From: Ruminococcus sp.
GTDB taxonomy: Bacteria > Bacillota > Clostridia > Oscillospirales > Ruminococcaceae
DNA length: 41,719 nucleotides
Assembly: GCA_014799785.1 (NCBI GenBank)
Contig: JAAVHI010000016.1
Location: 5,195-46,913 of the forward strand
Reading direction: 5' to 3'
Part shown: piece by piece, positions 9,065 to 16,512 of the stretch
Position numbering within the stretch: the first letter of the stretch is position 1
How the letters are laid out: every line of letters begins with the position of its first letter
Program-made: the position numbers and the translations under genes
The notes under the pieces: generated by a model
What the model was told of the DNA's origin: nothing
The model's input: the letters and a program-made list of their open reading frames with translations, nothing else
The model's database searches: none

Positions 9065-9104
9065 ATCCCCGCGAAGCTTTGAAACTTCGCGGGGATAATT
9101 TTTA
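9065..9104. terminator. bidirectional intrinsic terminator
   Basis: Perfect 12-bp stem: ATCCCCGCGAAG at 9065-9076 pairs with CTTCGCGGGGAT at 9085-9096, with an 8-base loop. It is flanked by an A-tract on the left and a T-rich tail on the right, so it can stop transcripts from both converging sides (the ilvD group and fprA). Confidence 0.92.
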
Positions 9105-9109
9105 TCGTT

Positions 9110-10291
9110 TTACTTCAATGCCGCGGCAAATTCCTCCGCAAGCTTGTCGATTTGGTTCAGGTCGTCCTCGGTGGGCTTAAGAAGCCATCTGTAGGCGTCG
9201 TGAGCCTTTTTAAGTCCCAGACCCTCCGCTCTTGCTTCAAGCATAGCGCAGGCTTCGCCGCTCCAGCCGTAGGAACCGAACACTCCGTAGGGCTTGCCCC
9301 TGTTTGTGACAGCGTCCACAACGGAAAGCACGTCCCAGACGGGCTTCAGCGCGTCGCGGTTTATTGTGGGAGAACCGAAGATAAGTCCACCCGCATTGCC
9401 GATAGCCGCGGAAATTTCGCTCATATCATGCTCGATAACGTTATAGCACTTTGCGGAAACTCCCAGCTCGTTCAGCTTTTTGGCGTAACGCTCCGCAGCC
9501 GTTCCTGTGTAGCCGTATGCGGAAACATAGAAGATAGCCGCAGTCCTGCCTGTTTCTTTCGGAGCGGCAAATTCCGCGTACTTGTCCATAGCCTGCTTGA
9601 TACCCTTTTTCAGCACGGGACCGTGTGAACAGCACACCATGTCAAAATCCAGCGGTTCAAGCTTTGCAAGACCGTCACGCACAAACTTGGGGAAAGGTCC
9701 GAAAATCGCCGCGTAGTAGTACGCGAAAGCTTCGTCGTAAGCGTCGGGATAGGTTATCTCGTCGTCGGTGATAAGCGGCTCGCAGTAGTGCGCTCCGAGA
9801 AAATCGCAGGTAAACACTGTCTTTTTCGACGGAACATAGGTAAAGATACTGTCGGGCCAGTGGAGGTTAGGCGCGGAAATGAACTCCAAAACTATTCCCT
9901 GACCCAGATCGAGGGTATCGCCGTTCTTGACGGTCATGCTCTTGAACTGTGTGTTTGCAACGTTGGAAACGTTCTTTATCGCCGCCGCAGAGCCAACGAT
10001 AGTCACGTCGGGATTGATACCGATGATCTCGTCAACAGAGCCGCTGTGGTCAGGCTCGGTGTGGTTGAAGATCACATAGTCTATCTCGGAAGGGTCGCAT
10101 ATCTGACGTATATTGTCCATCATAACGCCTCTGAAACGGTCGTGTACCGTCTCCACCAGCGCGGTCTTGTCGCCTCTGATAAGGTACGCGTTGTAGGTAG
10201 TGCCGTACTCGGTTTTCATGATGATGTCGAAAACGCGGAGATTGGGGTTTACCGCGCCCACATAGTAGATATTTTCTTTCAGCTTAAGCAT
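9110..10291 (-). CDS. fprA: flavodiiron protein (A-type flavoprotein, O2/NO reductase)
   Basis: 393 residues. The N-terminal metallo-beta-lactamase-like domain carries the diiron motif NHTEPDHSGS (HxExDH, about residues 76-85), a second histidine in APNLHWPDS and further ligands in FTCDFLGAHY and CCSHGP. The C-terminal flavodoxin domain (about 253-393) starts AAIFYVSAYGYTGTAAERYAKKL with the FMN-phosphate loop. The enzyme reduces O2 to water and/or NO to N2O in the cytosol of anaerobes, normally fed by rubredoxin, whose gene lies just upstream. AAAGGAAC before the ATG fixes the start. Confidence 0.95.
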   Translation of the reverse strand: MLKLKENIYYVGAVNPNLRVFDIIMKTEYGTTYNAYLIRGDKTALVETVHDRFRGVMMDNIRQICDPSEIDYVIFNHTEPDHSGSVDEIIGINPDVTIVGSAAAIKNVSNVANTQFKSMTVKNGDTLDLGQGIVLEFISAPNLHWPDSIFTYVPSKKTVFTCDFLGAHYCEPLITDDEITYPDAYDEAFAYYYAAIFGPFPKFVRDGLAKLEPLDFDMVCCSHGPVLKKGIKQAMDKYAEFAAPKETGRTAAIFYVSAYGYTGTAAERYAKKLNELGVSAKCYNVIEHDMSEISAAIGNAGGLIFGSPTINRDALKPVWDVLSVVDAVTNRGKPYGVFGSYGWSGEACAMLEARAEGLGLKKAHDAYRWLLKPTEDDLNQIDKLAEEFAAALK

Positions 10292-10337
10292 AAAAATGTT
10301 CCTTTCTTTTTAGTGTAGAACTTTCGGGACAGCGAGC

Positions 10338-10367
10338 GGCGGCAGTCCGTCAGAAAGGGCTGCCGCC
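10338..10367 (-). other. intercistronic hairpin between rubredoxin and fprA
   Basis: GGCGGCAG (10338-10345) and CTGCCGCC (10360-10367) form a perfect 8-bp stem with a 14-base loop in the 82-base space between rubredoxin and fprA. It lacks a good T-tract, so it looks more like a processing or mRNA-stability stem than a full terminator. It could set different levels for the two products. The role is inferred. Confidence 0.45.
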
Positions 10368-10373
10368 TACTAA

Positions 10374-10529
10374 TTAAAGCTTAGTGAACTCGCTTTTGCT
10401 CAGACCGCATACGGGACATACCCAGTCCTCGGGGATATCCTCCCACTTTGTGCCGGGAGCAATTCCTCCGTCGGGATCGCCTTTTGCCTCATCGTAAACG
10501 TAAGAGCAAGGGCACTCGTACTTATCCAT
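10374..10529 (-). CDS. rubredoxin with a shortened first metal knuckle
   Basis: A 51-residue protein. The C-terminal half is canonical: [26 protein letters not shown] with C38 and C41, and W29/W36 aromatic core. The first iron knuckle reads [10 protein letters not shown], so its cysteines are C6 and C8 (CxCS) rather than the usual CxxCG. Rubredoxin carries one Fe(Cys)4 and passes electrons to FprA, the next gene. The ATG is preceded by AAAGGAG. The reading frame is intact, and the whole gene sits behind a strong promoter. The family call is certain; the effect of the shortened knuckle is unknown. Confidence 0.93.
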   Translation of the reverse strand: MDKYECPCSYVYDEAKGDPDGGIAPGTKWEDIPEDWVCPVCGLSKSEFTKL

Positions 10530-10553
10530 AACAAACACTCCTTTGCTAAAATA

Positions 10554-10566
10554 TACTAAATCAGTA
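10554..10566. promoter_or_regulatory. small inverted repeat at the rubredoxin transcription start
   Basis: TACT-AAATC-AGTA forms a 4-bp dyad with a 5-base centre, located a few bases downstream of the -10 element (10575-10580), i.e. over the expected start of transcription. A repressor bound here would block the rubredoxin-fprA transcript. The spacing and the TACT/AGTA ends recall Rrf2-type operators, but the arms are too short to be sure. Confidence 0.3.
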
Positions 10567-10574
10567 CAGTTTTG

Positions 10575-10603
10575 ATTATATCATAACTGCCGCTTCCTGT
10601 CAA
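10575..10603 (-). promoter_or_regulatory. sigma-A promoter for rubredoxin-fprA
   Basis: On the minus strand TTGACA (10603-10598), exactly 17 bases, then TATAAT (10580-10575): both hexamers are perfect consensus. The expected start near 10568 leaves about 38 bases of leader before the rubredoxin ATG at 10529. This is the strongest promoter in the window. The region beyond it to 10740 holds no gene that I can see. Confidence 0.88.
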
Positions 10604-10755
10604 GTATAATACCCAAATTCCGTGAAAAAAATTACATTCTGCAATTATTCCAAAAAATTAAGCAAACTTACCTGCCCATTTGAGGGGGCTTGACAATTTT
10701 AAGCATACCGACATATTAATTTTGGGGTATACTCACGCCGCGGGGCGTTTCCCCG

Positions 10756-12201
10756 TTAGCCTTTGTATTCCTTGTGGAGCAGCTCGTTTTTCTTGTCCCA
10801 GAGCTGCTGAGAAAGGTCAACATAGTATTTGTGTGGATGCTCGAACCGCTTTACCTCGTCCCAGATGGTATCGAGCTGTGCGGCGCAGTATTCGCGGATA
10901 TCGTATGCGGAGGGTCTTTCGTAAACGCAGCCGCCGTCCACAAAAATGGGTTCGAGAAGCCTTACCGCGCTGAAATGCTCCAGAAGCTTGCGCTTATAGG
11001 TGTGGTCGGGGTCGAAAATCTCATAGGGCTTGGTGTCGTCGATTATCTCGCCGCGGCAGGTAAGCACGTCCGCGATAGCCATTCCCGTGGAGGTGTCGAA
11101 AAGTCTCCAGACCTCTTTAAAATCGGGATTTGTTATCTTTGTGCTGTTTTCCGAAAGCTTTATCTTCGGTACGATCTTATTGTCCTTTTCAACAGCAACA
11201 AGCTTATAGACGCCGCCGAAAACAGGCTCGGACTTGGAGGTTATCATTCTTTCGCCCACGCCGAAGCTGTCCACCTTTGCGCCCTGAACAAGAATATCGC
11301 GGATAATGTATTCGTCCAGCGAATTGGACGCAACTATCTTCACATCGGGGAATCCCTCGTCGTCCAGCATCTGCCTTGCACGCTTTGAAAGATAGGTTAT
11401 ATCGCCGCTGTCAATGCGGATACCAGCAGGCTTTTCGCCCCTTGCGCGCATTTCCTTGAACACTGTTATTGCGTTGGGGACGCCCGATTTAAGCACGTTG
11501 TAGGTGTCCACCAAAAGCGTAGTGCCGTTTGGGTAGCACTTTGCATATGCTCTGAAAGCTTCAAGCTCGCTGTCAAACATCTGTATCCAGGAGTGAGCCA
11601 TTGTGCCAAGCGCGGTAACGCCCATTTCCTTGTCGGAAATGGTGCAGGCAGTGCCGCAGCAGCCTGCGATATAGGCGGCTCTCGCGCCGTAGATAGCTCC
11701 GTCAAAGCCCTGCGCGCGTCTCGAACCGAACTCCATAACTGGTCTGCCCTCGGCGGCGCGGACTATCCTGTTCGCCTTTGTTGCGATAAGGCTCTGGTGG
11801 TTGATGCAAATGAGAACCATAGTCTCCACAAACTGCGCCTGAATTGCAGGTCCGCGGACGGTAACAACAGGCTCTCCGGGGAAAATGGGAGTACCCTCAG
11901 GTATTGCCCAAACGTCGCAGCAGAAGCGGAAGTTGCGCAGATACTCTAAAAATTTCTCGCTGAAAATGCCCTTTGCGCGCAGATACTCGATATCGTCGTC
12001 ATCGAAACTGAGATTGTTCATGTAGTCGATCATCTGGTCAAGACCGCACATTATTGCAAAGCCGCCCTCGTCGGGAACGCTCCTGAAAAACATATCGAAA
12101 TAGGATATCATATCGCCCATGCCGTTCTCGAAATAGCCGTTGGCCATTGTCAGCTCGTAGAAATCGGTGAGCAGTGTAAGATTTCTTGCAGTTTTATTCA
12201 T
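10756..12201 (-). CDS. pncB: nicotinate phosphoribosyltransferase
   Basis: 481 residues from the ATG at 12201; AAGGA lies ten bases upstream of it, while a GTG three codons earlier would sit on top of that site. NAPRTase makes nicotinate mononucleotide from nicotinate and PRPP with ATP. Typical blocks: LLTDFYELTMANGYF at the start, FGSRRAQGFDGAIYGARAAYIAG, GTMAHSWIQMF (phosphorylated-His region), LLVDTYNVLKSGVPNAI, and RIDSGDITYLSKRARQMLD. It lies 42 bases downstream of a nicotinamidase-like gene; together they convert nicotinamide to NaMN. CGGGG/CCCCG (10741-10755) after the stop forms only a weak stem. Confidence 0.94.
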   Translation of the reverse strand: MNKTARNLTLLTDFYELTMANGYFENGMGDMISYFDMFFRSVPDEGGFAIMCGLDQMIDYMNNLSFDDDDIEYLRAKGIFSEKFLEYLRNFRFCCDVWAIPEGTPIFPGEPVVTVRGPAIQAQFVETMVLICINHQSLIATKANRIVRAAEGRPVMEFGSRRAQGFDGAIYGARAAYIAGCCGTACTISDKEMGVTALGTMAHSWIQMFDSELEAFRAYAKCYPNGTTLLVDTYNVLKSGVPNAITVFKEMRARGEKPAGIRIDSGDITYLSKRARQMLDDEGFPDVKIVASNSLDEYIIRDILVQGAKVDSFGVGERMITSKSEPVFGGVYKLVAVEKDNKIVPKIKLSENSTKITNPDFKEVWRLFDTSTGMAIADVLTCRGEIIDDTKPYEIFDPDHTYKRKLLEHFSAVRLLEPIFVDGGCVYERPSAYDIREYCAAQLDTIWDEVKRFEHPHKYYVDLSQQLWDKKNELLHKEYKG

Positions 12202-12243
12202 AGCAAACACGTCCTTATACTATTCTTTCATCAGCACAAAAAG

Positions 12244-12912
12244 TTATTTGATCTCGGAAACAAATTTTATGCCGCTGTCTTTCATTATCTTATAGGCGGC
12301 TATGTTCATAAAGTCCGCGTTGTGGTCGGGACTGTCGTAGGTCTCCACGCAGTTAAGCGGAATGATTATCTCGGACGTTCTGTCCTGCGCCGTAAACCAT
12401 GTTTTAAGGGTAAGGCAAAGCTGCATAACGCATATGTCGGTGCAGTCCCCCACTACGACAAAGGTGTTTATTTTGTGGCTTCGCACAAGCTCGTGCATGA
12501 AGTCCTTTTCGTGAAATCCGTTTGTGGAATTTTTCTTTATCAGAAAGTATCCTCCCACCGCTTTCAGCTCATCAACAAGCTCGCTTTCGCTCGTTCCGTC
12601 AATACAGTGAGGCGGAAAGGACGCAAACTCCGCGCAGTTCTCGCTGTGGCAGTCCGCAAGCGCAGCCATCGGTATACCCGCGTCCTTGCATTTTTCCATA
12701 AGGCTCGCAACATTCGGGACTATCCCCTCGATAATGGGAGACGCCATCGCTCCCTCGCGGATAAATCCGTTTACAACATCGACCGCGATCAATGCCGTTT
12801 TTTCGGGGACAAGCTCTGAAAAGTCCATGGGAGAAAGCCCTTTGATCTCGGATATCAGTCCGCACACAGTTTCCCTGCACATATCGGGGGTTTGGGTGGA
12901 AAATTTTCTCAT
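12244..12912 (-). CDS. pncA: nicotinamidase (isochorismatase-family cysteine hydrolase)
   Basis: 222 residues. Catalytic triad is visible: D45 in ALIAVDVVNGF, a lysine in LIKKNSTNGF (126/127), and C161 in VVGDCTDICVMQ. Metal ligands expected of nicotinamidases are D87 and H89 in ALADCHSENC and H102 in PPHCIDGT. It deamidates nicotinamide to nicotinate, the substrate of the pncB product directly downstream. The start is supported by AAGGAGC. About 35 residues precede the core, somewhat longer than typical PncA. Other isochorismatase-like amidases share the triad, but the pairing with pncB makes nicotinamidase most likely. Confidence 0.85.
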   Translation of the reverse strand: MRKFSTQTPDMCRETVCGLISEIKGLSPMDFSELVPEKTALIAVDVVNGFIREGAMASPIIEGIVPNVASLMEKCKDAGIPMAALADCHSENCAEFASFPPHCIDGTSESELVDELKAVGGYFLIKKNSTNGFHEKDFMHELVRSHKINTFVVVGDCTDICVMQLCLTLKTWFTAQDRTSEIIIPLNCVETYDSPDHNADFMNIAAYKIMKDSGIKFVSEIK

Positions 12913-12983
12913 TCTGACCGCGCTCCTTTTTCATTAAAATGTGACAACAACACGTCATAGCAAATTTCGGAATATATACTTAC

Positions 12984-13012
12984 ATTATATAGCAAAATTC
13001 CTATCATTTCAA
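12984..13012 (-). promoter_or_regulatory. sigma-A promoter for the nicotinamidase-pncB operon
   Basis: Minus strand TTGAAA (13012-13007), 17 bases, TATAAT (12989-12984). It leaves a leader of about 65 bases before the ATG at 12912. No niacin-responsive operator was recognised. Confidence 0.75.
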
Positions 13013-13030
13013 TATATTTTTTTAAAATGA

Positions 13031-13059
13031 TTGCATTTTACCGTAAAATATTTTATAAT
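13031..13059 (+). promoter_or_regulatory. candidate promoter for the capA-like gene
   Basis: TTGCAT (13031-13036), 17 bases, TATAAT (13054-13059), reading rightwards and divergent from the nicotinamidase promoter in the same 212-base gap. Transcription would start near 13066, about 60 bases before the lipoprotein ATG. Confidence 0.55.
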
Positions 13060-13124
13060 GTTATTGACAAATATGTGAAAGGAGCCGTACTTTTTCCCTC
13101 TTTTGGTTAAAGTATTGACAATAT

Positions 13125-14399
13125 ATGAAAAAGTTAATCACCATAGTTATGGCGGCGGCACTGCTGCTGTCGGGCTGTTCAAGCGTAAGCCACGAGATAC
13201 CGTTGGAGGAAAACCTGTCGGCAGCGGGAACTGTTTTTGAAACGAAAACTACTTCCGATACCGTGACGACAATCCCCTCGGAAACCGTTTCCACAGCGGA
13301 AACGACCACCGAAAAGCCCGTACCCGAATTTGCCACCGTAAGCGTTGTCGCCGTGGGGGACAACCTTATCCACTCCAGCATCTACAAGCAGGCTGCCGCA
13401 CGGGACGGAAACGGCGGCTATGACTTTGGGTTCGCCTACAAAAACGTGGAAAGCCTTATCCGCCGCGCGGATTTGGCGATAATCAATCAGGAGACCCTTA
13501 TCTGCAACGACCAGTTTGAGCCGTCCACGTATCCGCGGTTCAACAGCCCCTCCGCTTTGGGGGACCATATGCTTGACATCGGCTTCGACGTGTTCACTAT
13601 CGCGAACAATCACACCCTTGACAAGGACGAAGCGGGGCTTATTGCCTGTCTCGACTACTGGGACAGCCGCGAAGCCGCCGTTGTCTGCGGAGCGTACCGA
13701 AACGCCGAGGACAGGGCAAATATCCGCACCGCCGAGTTCGGAGGCATTACGTTCTCGTTCCTGTCCTACACCGAGTTACTGAACGGTCTCAGTCTGCCTG
13801 CGGGAAGCGAGCTTTCCATAGGGGACGCTTACGATCTGGAAACTATGAAGTCCGAGATAGCTGCGGCGCGGGAAATTTCCGACGTGTGCGTGGTGGCTCT
13901 CCACTGGGGAGTTGAGGACTCCGACATTATCAGCGACTATCAGCGCAGTACCGCCCAAATACTTGCCGACGCGGGCGCGGATATCATTATCGGAAACCAC
14001 CCTCATGTCCTCCGCGGTATTGAGGAGATAACGTGTGAGGACGGCTCTACAGCTCTCTGCGCATACTCGCTGGGGAACTTTATTTCCGCCCAGAGCGTGG
14101 GGAAAAATCTTATCGGCGGAGCGCTTAAATTCAATGTTTCCATACGTATCGACGAGGAAGCGGAGGAAGATCAGCAGCCGATAATCGGAAATATCGAATT
14201 TGTACCCATAATCACCCACTACGACGGAAACTATCAGGACGTAAGGCTTTACCCTCTGTCGGAATACAGCCGCCAGCTTGCGGAGTCCCACGGAGTAAAA
14301 AGCATGAGCCGCTTCGGATACGACTATATTTTCGAGGTGCTGGAAAAAAATATCAGCAGCGAGTACTTCGACCCAGACGATTACTATGTCAGCGAATGA
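13125..14399 (+). CDS. CapA-family (PGA synthesis) lipoprotein
   Basis: 424 residues. A lipoprotein signal (MKKLITIVMAAALLLSGC, lipobox cysteine C18) is followed by a Thr/Ser-rich linker (about 35-70). The CapA metallophosphatase-like fold comes next: SVVAVGDNLIHSS at about 73-85, DLAIINQETLI, FDVFTIANNHTLDKDEAG, VVALHWGVE, IIGNHPHVLRG and ALCAYSLGNFI. CapA homologues act in poly-gamma-glutamate capsule synthesis or remain uncharacterised surface proteins; no capB/capC are visible, so capsule synthesis is not implied. A stop codon directly upstream forces the start at 13125. The nearest good ribosome binding site (AAAGGAG, about 13077) lies about 40 bases away, so initiation looks weak. Confidence 0.87.
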   Translation: MKKLITIVMAAALLLSGCSSVSHEIPLEENLSAAGTVFETKTTSDTVTTIPSETVSTAETTTEKPVPEFATVSVVAVGDNLIHSSIYKQAAARDGNGGYDFGFAYKNVESLIRRADLAIINQETLICNDQFEPSTYPRFNSPSALGDHMLDIGFDVFTIANNHTLDKDEAGLIACLDYWDSREAAVVCGAYRNAEDRANIRTAEFGGITFSFLSYTELLNGLSLPAGSELSIGDAYDLETMKSEIAAAREISDVCVVALHWGVEDSDIISDYQRSTAQILADAGADIIIGNHPHVLRGIEEITCEDGSTALCAYSLGNFISAQSVGKNLIGGALKFNVSIRIDEEAEEDQQPIIGNIEFVPIITHYDGNYQDVRLYPLSEYSRQLAESHGVKSMSRFGYDYIFEVLEKNISSEYFDPDDYYVSE

Positions 14400-14421
14400 T
14401 TACAATTTGGTATAAATACTC

Positions 14422-14446
14422 AAAACCTCTTGAAAAGCGGTTTTTT
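14422..14446 (+). terminator. intrinsic terminator after capA-like gene
   Basis: AAAACCTCTT pairs with AAGCGGTTTT around a GAA loop, with one mismatch, and continues into TTTTTT. It lies 23 bases after the capA-like stop. Its loop and right arm share bases with the -35 element of the next promoter. Confidence 0.55.
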
Positions 14447-14458
14447 ATAAGGTATAAT
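14430..14458 (+). promoter_or_regulatory. sigma-A promoter for rodA
   Basis: TTGAAA (14430-14435), 17 bases, TATAAT (14453-14458). The start of transcription would be near 14465, leaving about 47 bases before the rodA ATG. Confidence 0.78.
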
Positions 14459-14511
14459 ATTGGTAGACAACGTGAAGCCGACTTTTGACCGGCGGCAGGA
14501 AAGGAATTTAA

Positions 14512-15675
14512 ATGATAAAAACCGTTTTCGGGGCTTTGCTCCAGTATTTCCGCAAGCTTGACAAGCCGCTGTTTATCGCGGTCTGCGGAGTGTCAATGTT
14601 TTCAGTGACGTTAATGTACTCGCTTGTACAAAATGAAATAGTAAGTCTCCAGCATCACGGGAGTATGTATAAGCTGCAATTTATCTGCTTATGCGGCGGA
14701 GCGGCTATCGCGCTGATCATGTCAGCGCTGGATTACCATAAATTCACAAAGCTGTGGTTTCTGTACGTCCCGGCCGCCGTGGGACTTACTCTGCTTACAT
14801 TTACCTCGCTTGGCTACAGACCAAGCGAAAGCGCGGACGATATAGGCTGGATAAAATTCGGCCCAACAACGCTTCAGCCCTCGGAAATTCTTAAAATAGC
14901 CTTTATAATGTCCTTTGCCCTGCACCTGTCAAAGGTGGGGGACAAGATCAACCATATAGGTCATGTGATAATGCTGTGCCTGCACGGAGCTGTCCCCACG
15001 CTTATCGTAGTGGCGCAGGGCGACGACGGAACGGCGTTGGTGTTCTTTTTCATGTTCGTGTGCATGATATTCGCGGCAGGAATTTCTTGGAAGTACATAC
15101 TTCCCTGTCTTATCGCCGCGCCCGTGGCAATATGGGTGCTGTGGGAGGAAATAATGCTGCCGCACCAAAAAATGCGGTTTTTAGTCCTGTTTCAGGAGGA
15201 TCCCATGAACGACCCCGAATTTGCCGCTATCGCCTATCAGCAGTACTGGGGCAAGCTTGCGCTCGGTTCGGGACAGCTTTTCGGCAAGGGTCTTTTCGCG
15301 GACGAATACGTTGCCGTACCCTATGTCCAGAACGACTTTATTTTCACCTATGTGGGACAGTGCTTCGGCTTTTTGGGGTGCGTTGCGCTTCTTGCGGTGC
15401 TGTCGTTTATATGCCTGAAAATCGTTATCGACAGCAGGATATCCAAGGACGACCTGGGAAAATTCATGTGCATAGGCGTGTTCTCAATGGTGTTTATCCA
15501 CTGCATTCTCAATCTGGGAATGGTGCTGGGAGTAATGCCCGTTATCGGCGTTCCCCTGCCCTTTGTAAGTCAGGGTGGTACAAGCATGGCGAGTATGTTC
15601 GTGTGTATCGGACTTGTCATGAGCGTGTACTCCCATTCGGAGAAAAATTACCGTCTTTTCTATGACGCAAACTAA
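14512..15675 (+). CDS. rodA: FtsW/RodA/SpoVE-family peptidoglycan glycosyltransferase
   Basis: 387 residues, almost wholly hydrophobic, with about ten transmembrane segments. SEDS-family marks: GYRPSESADDIGWIKFGPTTLQPSEILKIAFI (the QPSE-K block), a large outer loop containing QEDPMNDPEFAAIAYQQYWGKLALGSGQLFGKGLF, then NDFIFTYVGQCFGFLG and the C-terminal PVIGVPLPFVSQGGTSM. RodA polymerises lipid II glycan strands with a class B PBP for cell elongation; FtsW and SpoVE are close relatives. RodA is favoured by the short C-terminus, lack of neighbouring mur genes and IGVPLPF motif. AGGAAAGGAATTTAA supports the ATG. Confidence 0.9.
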   Translation: MIKTVFGALLQYFRKLDKPLFIAVCGVSMFSVTLMYSLVQNEIVSLQHHGSMYKLQFICLCGGAAIALIMSALDYHKFTKLWFLYVPAAVGLTLLTFTSLGYRPSESADDIGWIKFGPTTLQPSEILKIAFIMSFALHLSKVGDKINHIGHVIMLCLHGAVPTLIVVAQGDDGTALVFFFMFVCMIFAAGISWKYILPCLIAAPVAIWVLWEEIMLPHQKMRFLVLFQEDPMNDPEFAAIAYQQYWGKLALGSGQLFGKGLFADEYVAVPYVQNDFIFTYVGQCFGFLGCVALLAVLSFICLKIVIDSRISKDDLGKFMCIGVFSMVFIHCILNLGMVLGVMPVIGVPLPFVSQGGTSMASMFVCIGLVMSVYSHSEKNYRLFYDAN

Positions 15676-15766
15676 GCGGGGCGGGGAGCCCACGCGGGCT
15701 GAGTCTCCCCCCATCGTAAAATATCATAATCTTTTATTTTTCCGCTGCCCCCTCAAGGGGGCGGGT
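15676..15766 (+). repeat. dispersed repeat, copy A (two hairpins)
   Basis: Begins directly after the rodA stop. Left hairpin: GGGGAG (15683-15688) with CTCCCC (15705-15710), with an inner AGCCC/GGGCT stem; an AT-rich spacer follows; right hairpin: GCCCCCTCAAGGGGGC. A second copy in the same orientation lies at 41422-41506. They share an identical 21-base core (15746-15766 and 41486-41506) and the 12-base block GCGGGCTGAGTC (15694-15705 and 41436-41447). It probably also stops rodA transcription. Confidence 0.75.
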
Positions 15767-15826
15767 TGCTGACTTCAATCTCTATACTTTCACTGAACCA
15801 ATACGGATAGAAAGGAAATATCCGAA

Positions 15827-16492
15827 ATGAATAATATTTCTGCTTTTGCCGCAAGCGACTACGACAGTGAGATAATCCGAACAGTTCCGTTTTACGAGGA
15901 GCTGTACAGACAGATCGCGGAAACGGCAAAAGTATTCGGAAATAAACCTCTGTCATGGCTGGATATCGGCTGCGGAACGGGAAAAACCGCGGAAGCAGTG
16001 CTTGGGAAGATACCGCTTGAAAGATTTGTTTTTGCGGACATTTCCGCGGAAATGATCGGCATTTCCAAAAGCCGTTTCCATTTTTCCGAAGCGGAATTTA
16101 TCGTTTCCGACATTTCCGGTTTAAGCTTTTGCGGTGAGTTTGACATTGTTACTGCTGTTCTGGTAGGTCACTACCTGAAAATTCCCGAAAGGAAAGCCGC
16201 TTTGGAAAACTGTTTCCGCGCTTTGAAAAAGGGCGGGATACTTATTACCGCGGAAAATTTCGCGCCGTCGGGAACTGTTCTCGAAAAGCTTTACCTCAAA
16301 CGCTGGGAAAGCTTTCAGCTTGACCGGGGAAAAGATCCCGAAGCCTGCCGCAAACATCTGGAAAGATACGGCAAAAGCTATTTTCCGATAACGATTTCCG
16401 AAAGCCTTGACCTGCTTCGCGGGTGCGGATTTGCGGAATCGGAAGTGTTTGCGCTGTCCTGCTGTCAGGCTGCTTTTATTGCTGTAAAATAA
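15827..16492 (+). CDS. class I SAM-dependent methyltransferase
   Basis: 221 residues. Motif I is LDIGCGTGKTAEAVL (about residues 45-59); the acidic residue ending strand 2 is in FVFADISAEM; a D-x-V post-motif segment (CGEFDIVTAVLVGHYL) and LKKGGILITAENF follow. It belongs to the Methyltransf_12/25 type acting on small molecules. GAAAGGAAATATCCGAA lies upstream of the ATG. It ends 20 bases before galactokinase, so the two may be co-transcribed, though no pathway link is apparent. Substrate unknown. Confidence 0.8.
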   Translation: MNNISAFAASDYDSEIIRTVPFYEELYRQIAETAKVFGNKPLSWLDIGCGTGKTAEAVLGKIPLERFVFADISAEMIGISKSRFHFSEAEFIVSDISGLSFCGEFDIVTAVLVGHYLKIPERKAALENCFRALKKGGILITAENFAPSGTVLEKLYLKRWESFQLDRGKDPEACRKHLERYGKSYFPITISESLDLLRGCGFAESEVFALSCCQAAFIAVK

Positions 16493-16512
16493 ATCCAAAA
16501 GGAGATTTTTAG

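Noticed and set aside
10690..10719. TTGACA-18-TATTAA on the plus strand pointing into the end of pncB
   Set aside because: Could make an antisense RNA, but the -10 is weak and nothing downstream on that strand supports a transcript.
13125..14399. Capsule (poly-gamma-glutamate) locus
   Set aside because: Only the CapA-like protein is present; capB, capC and other partners are absent, so no capsule system is claimed.
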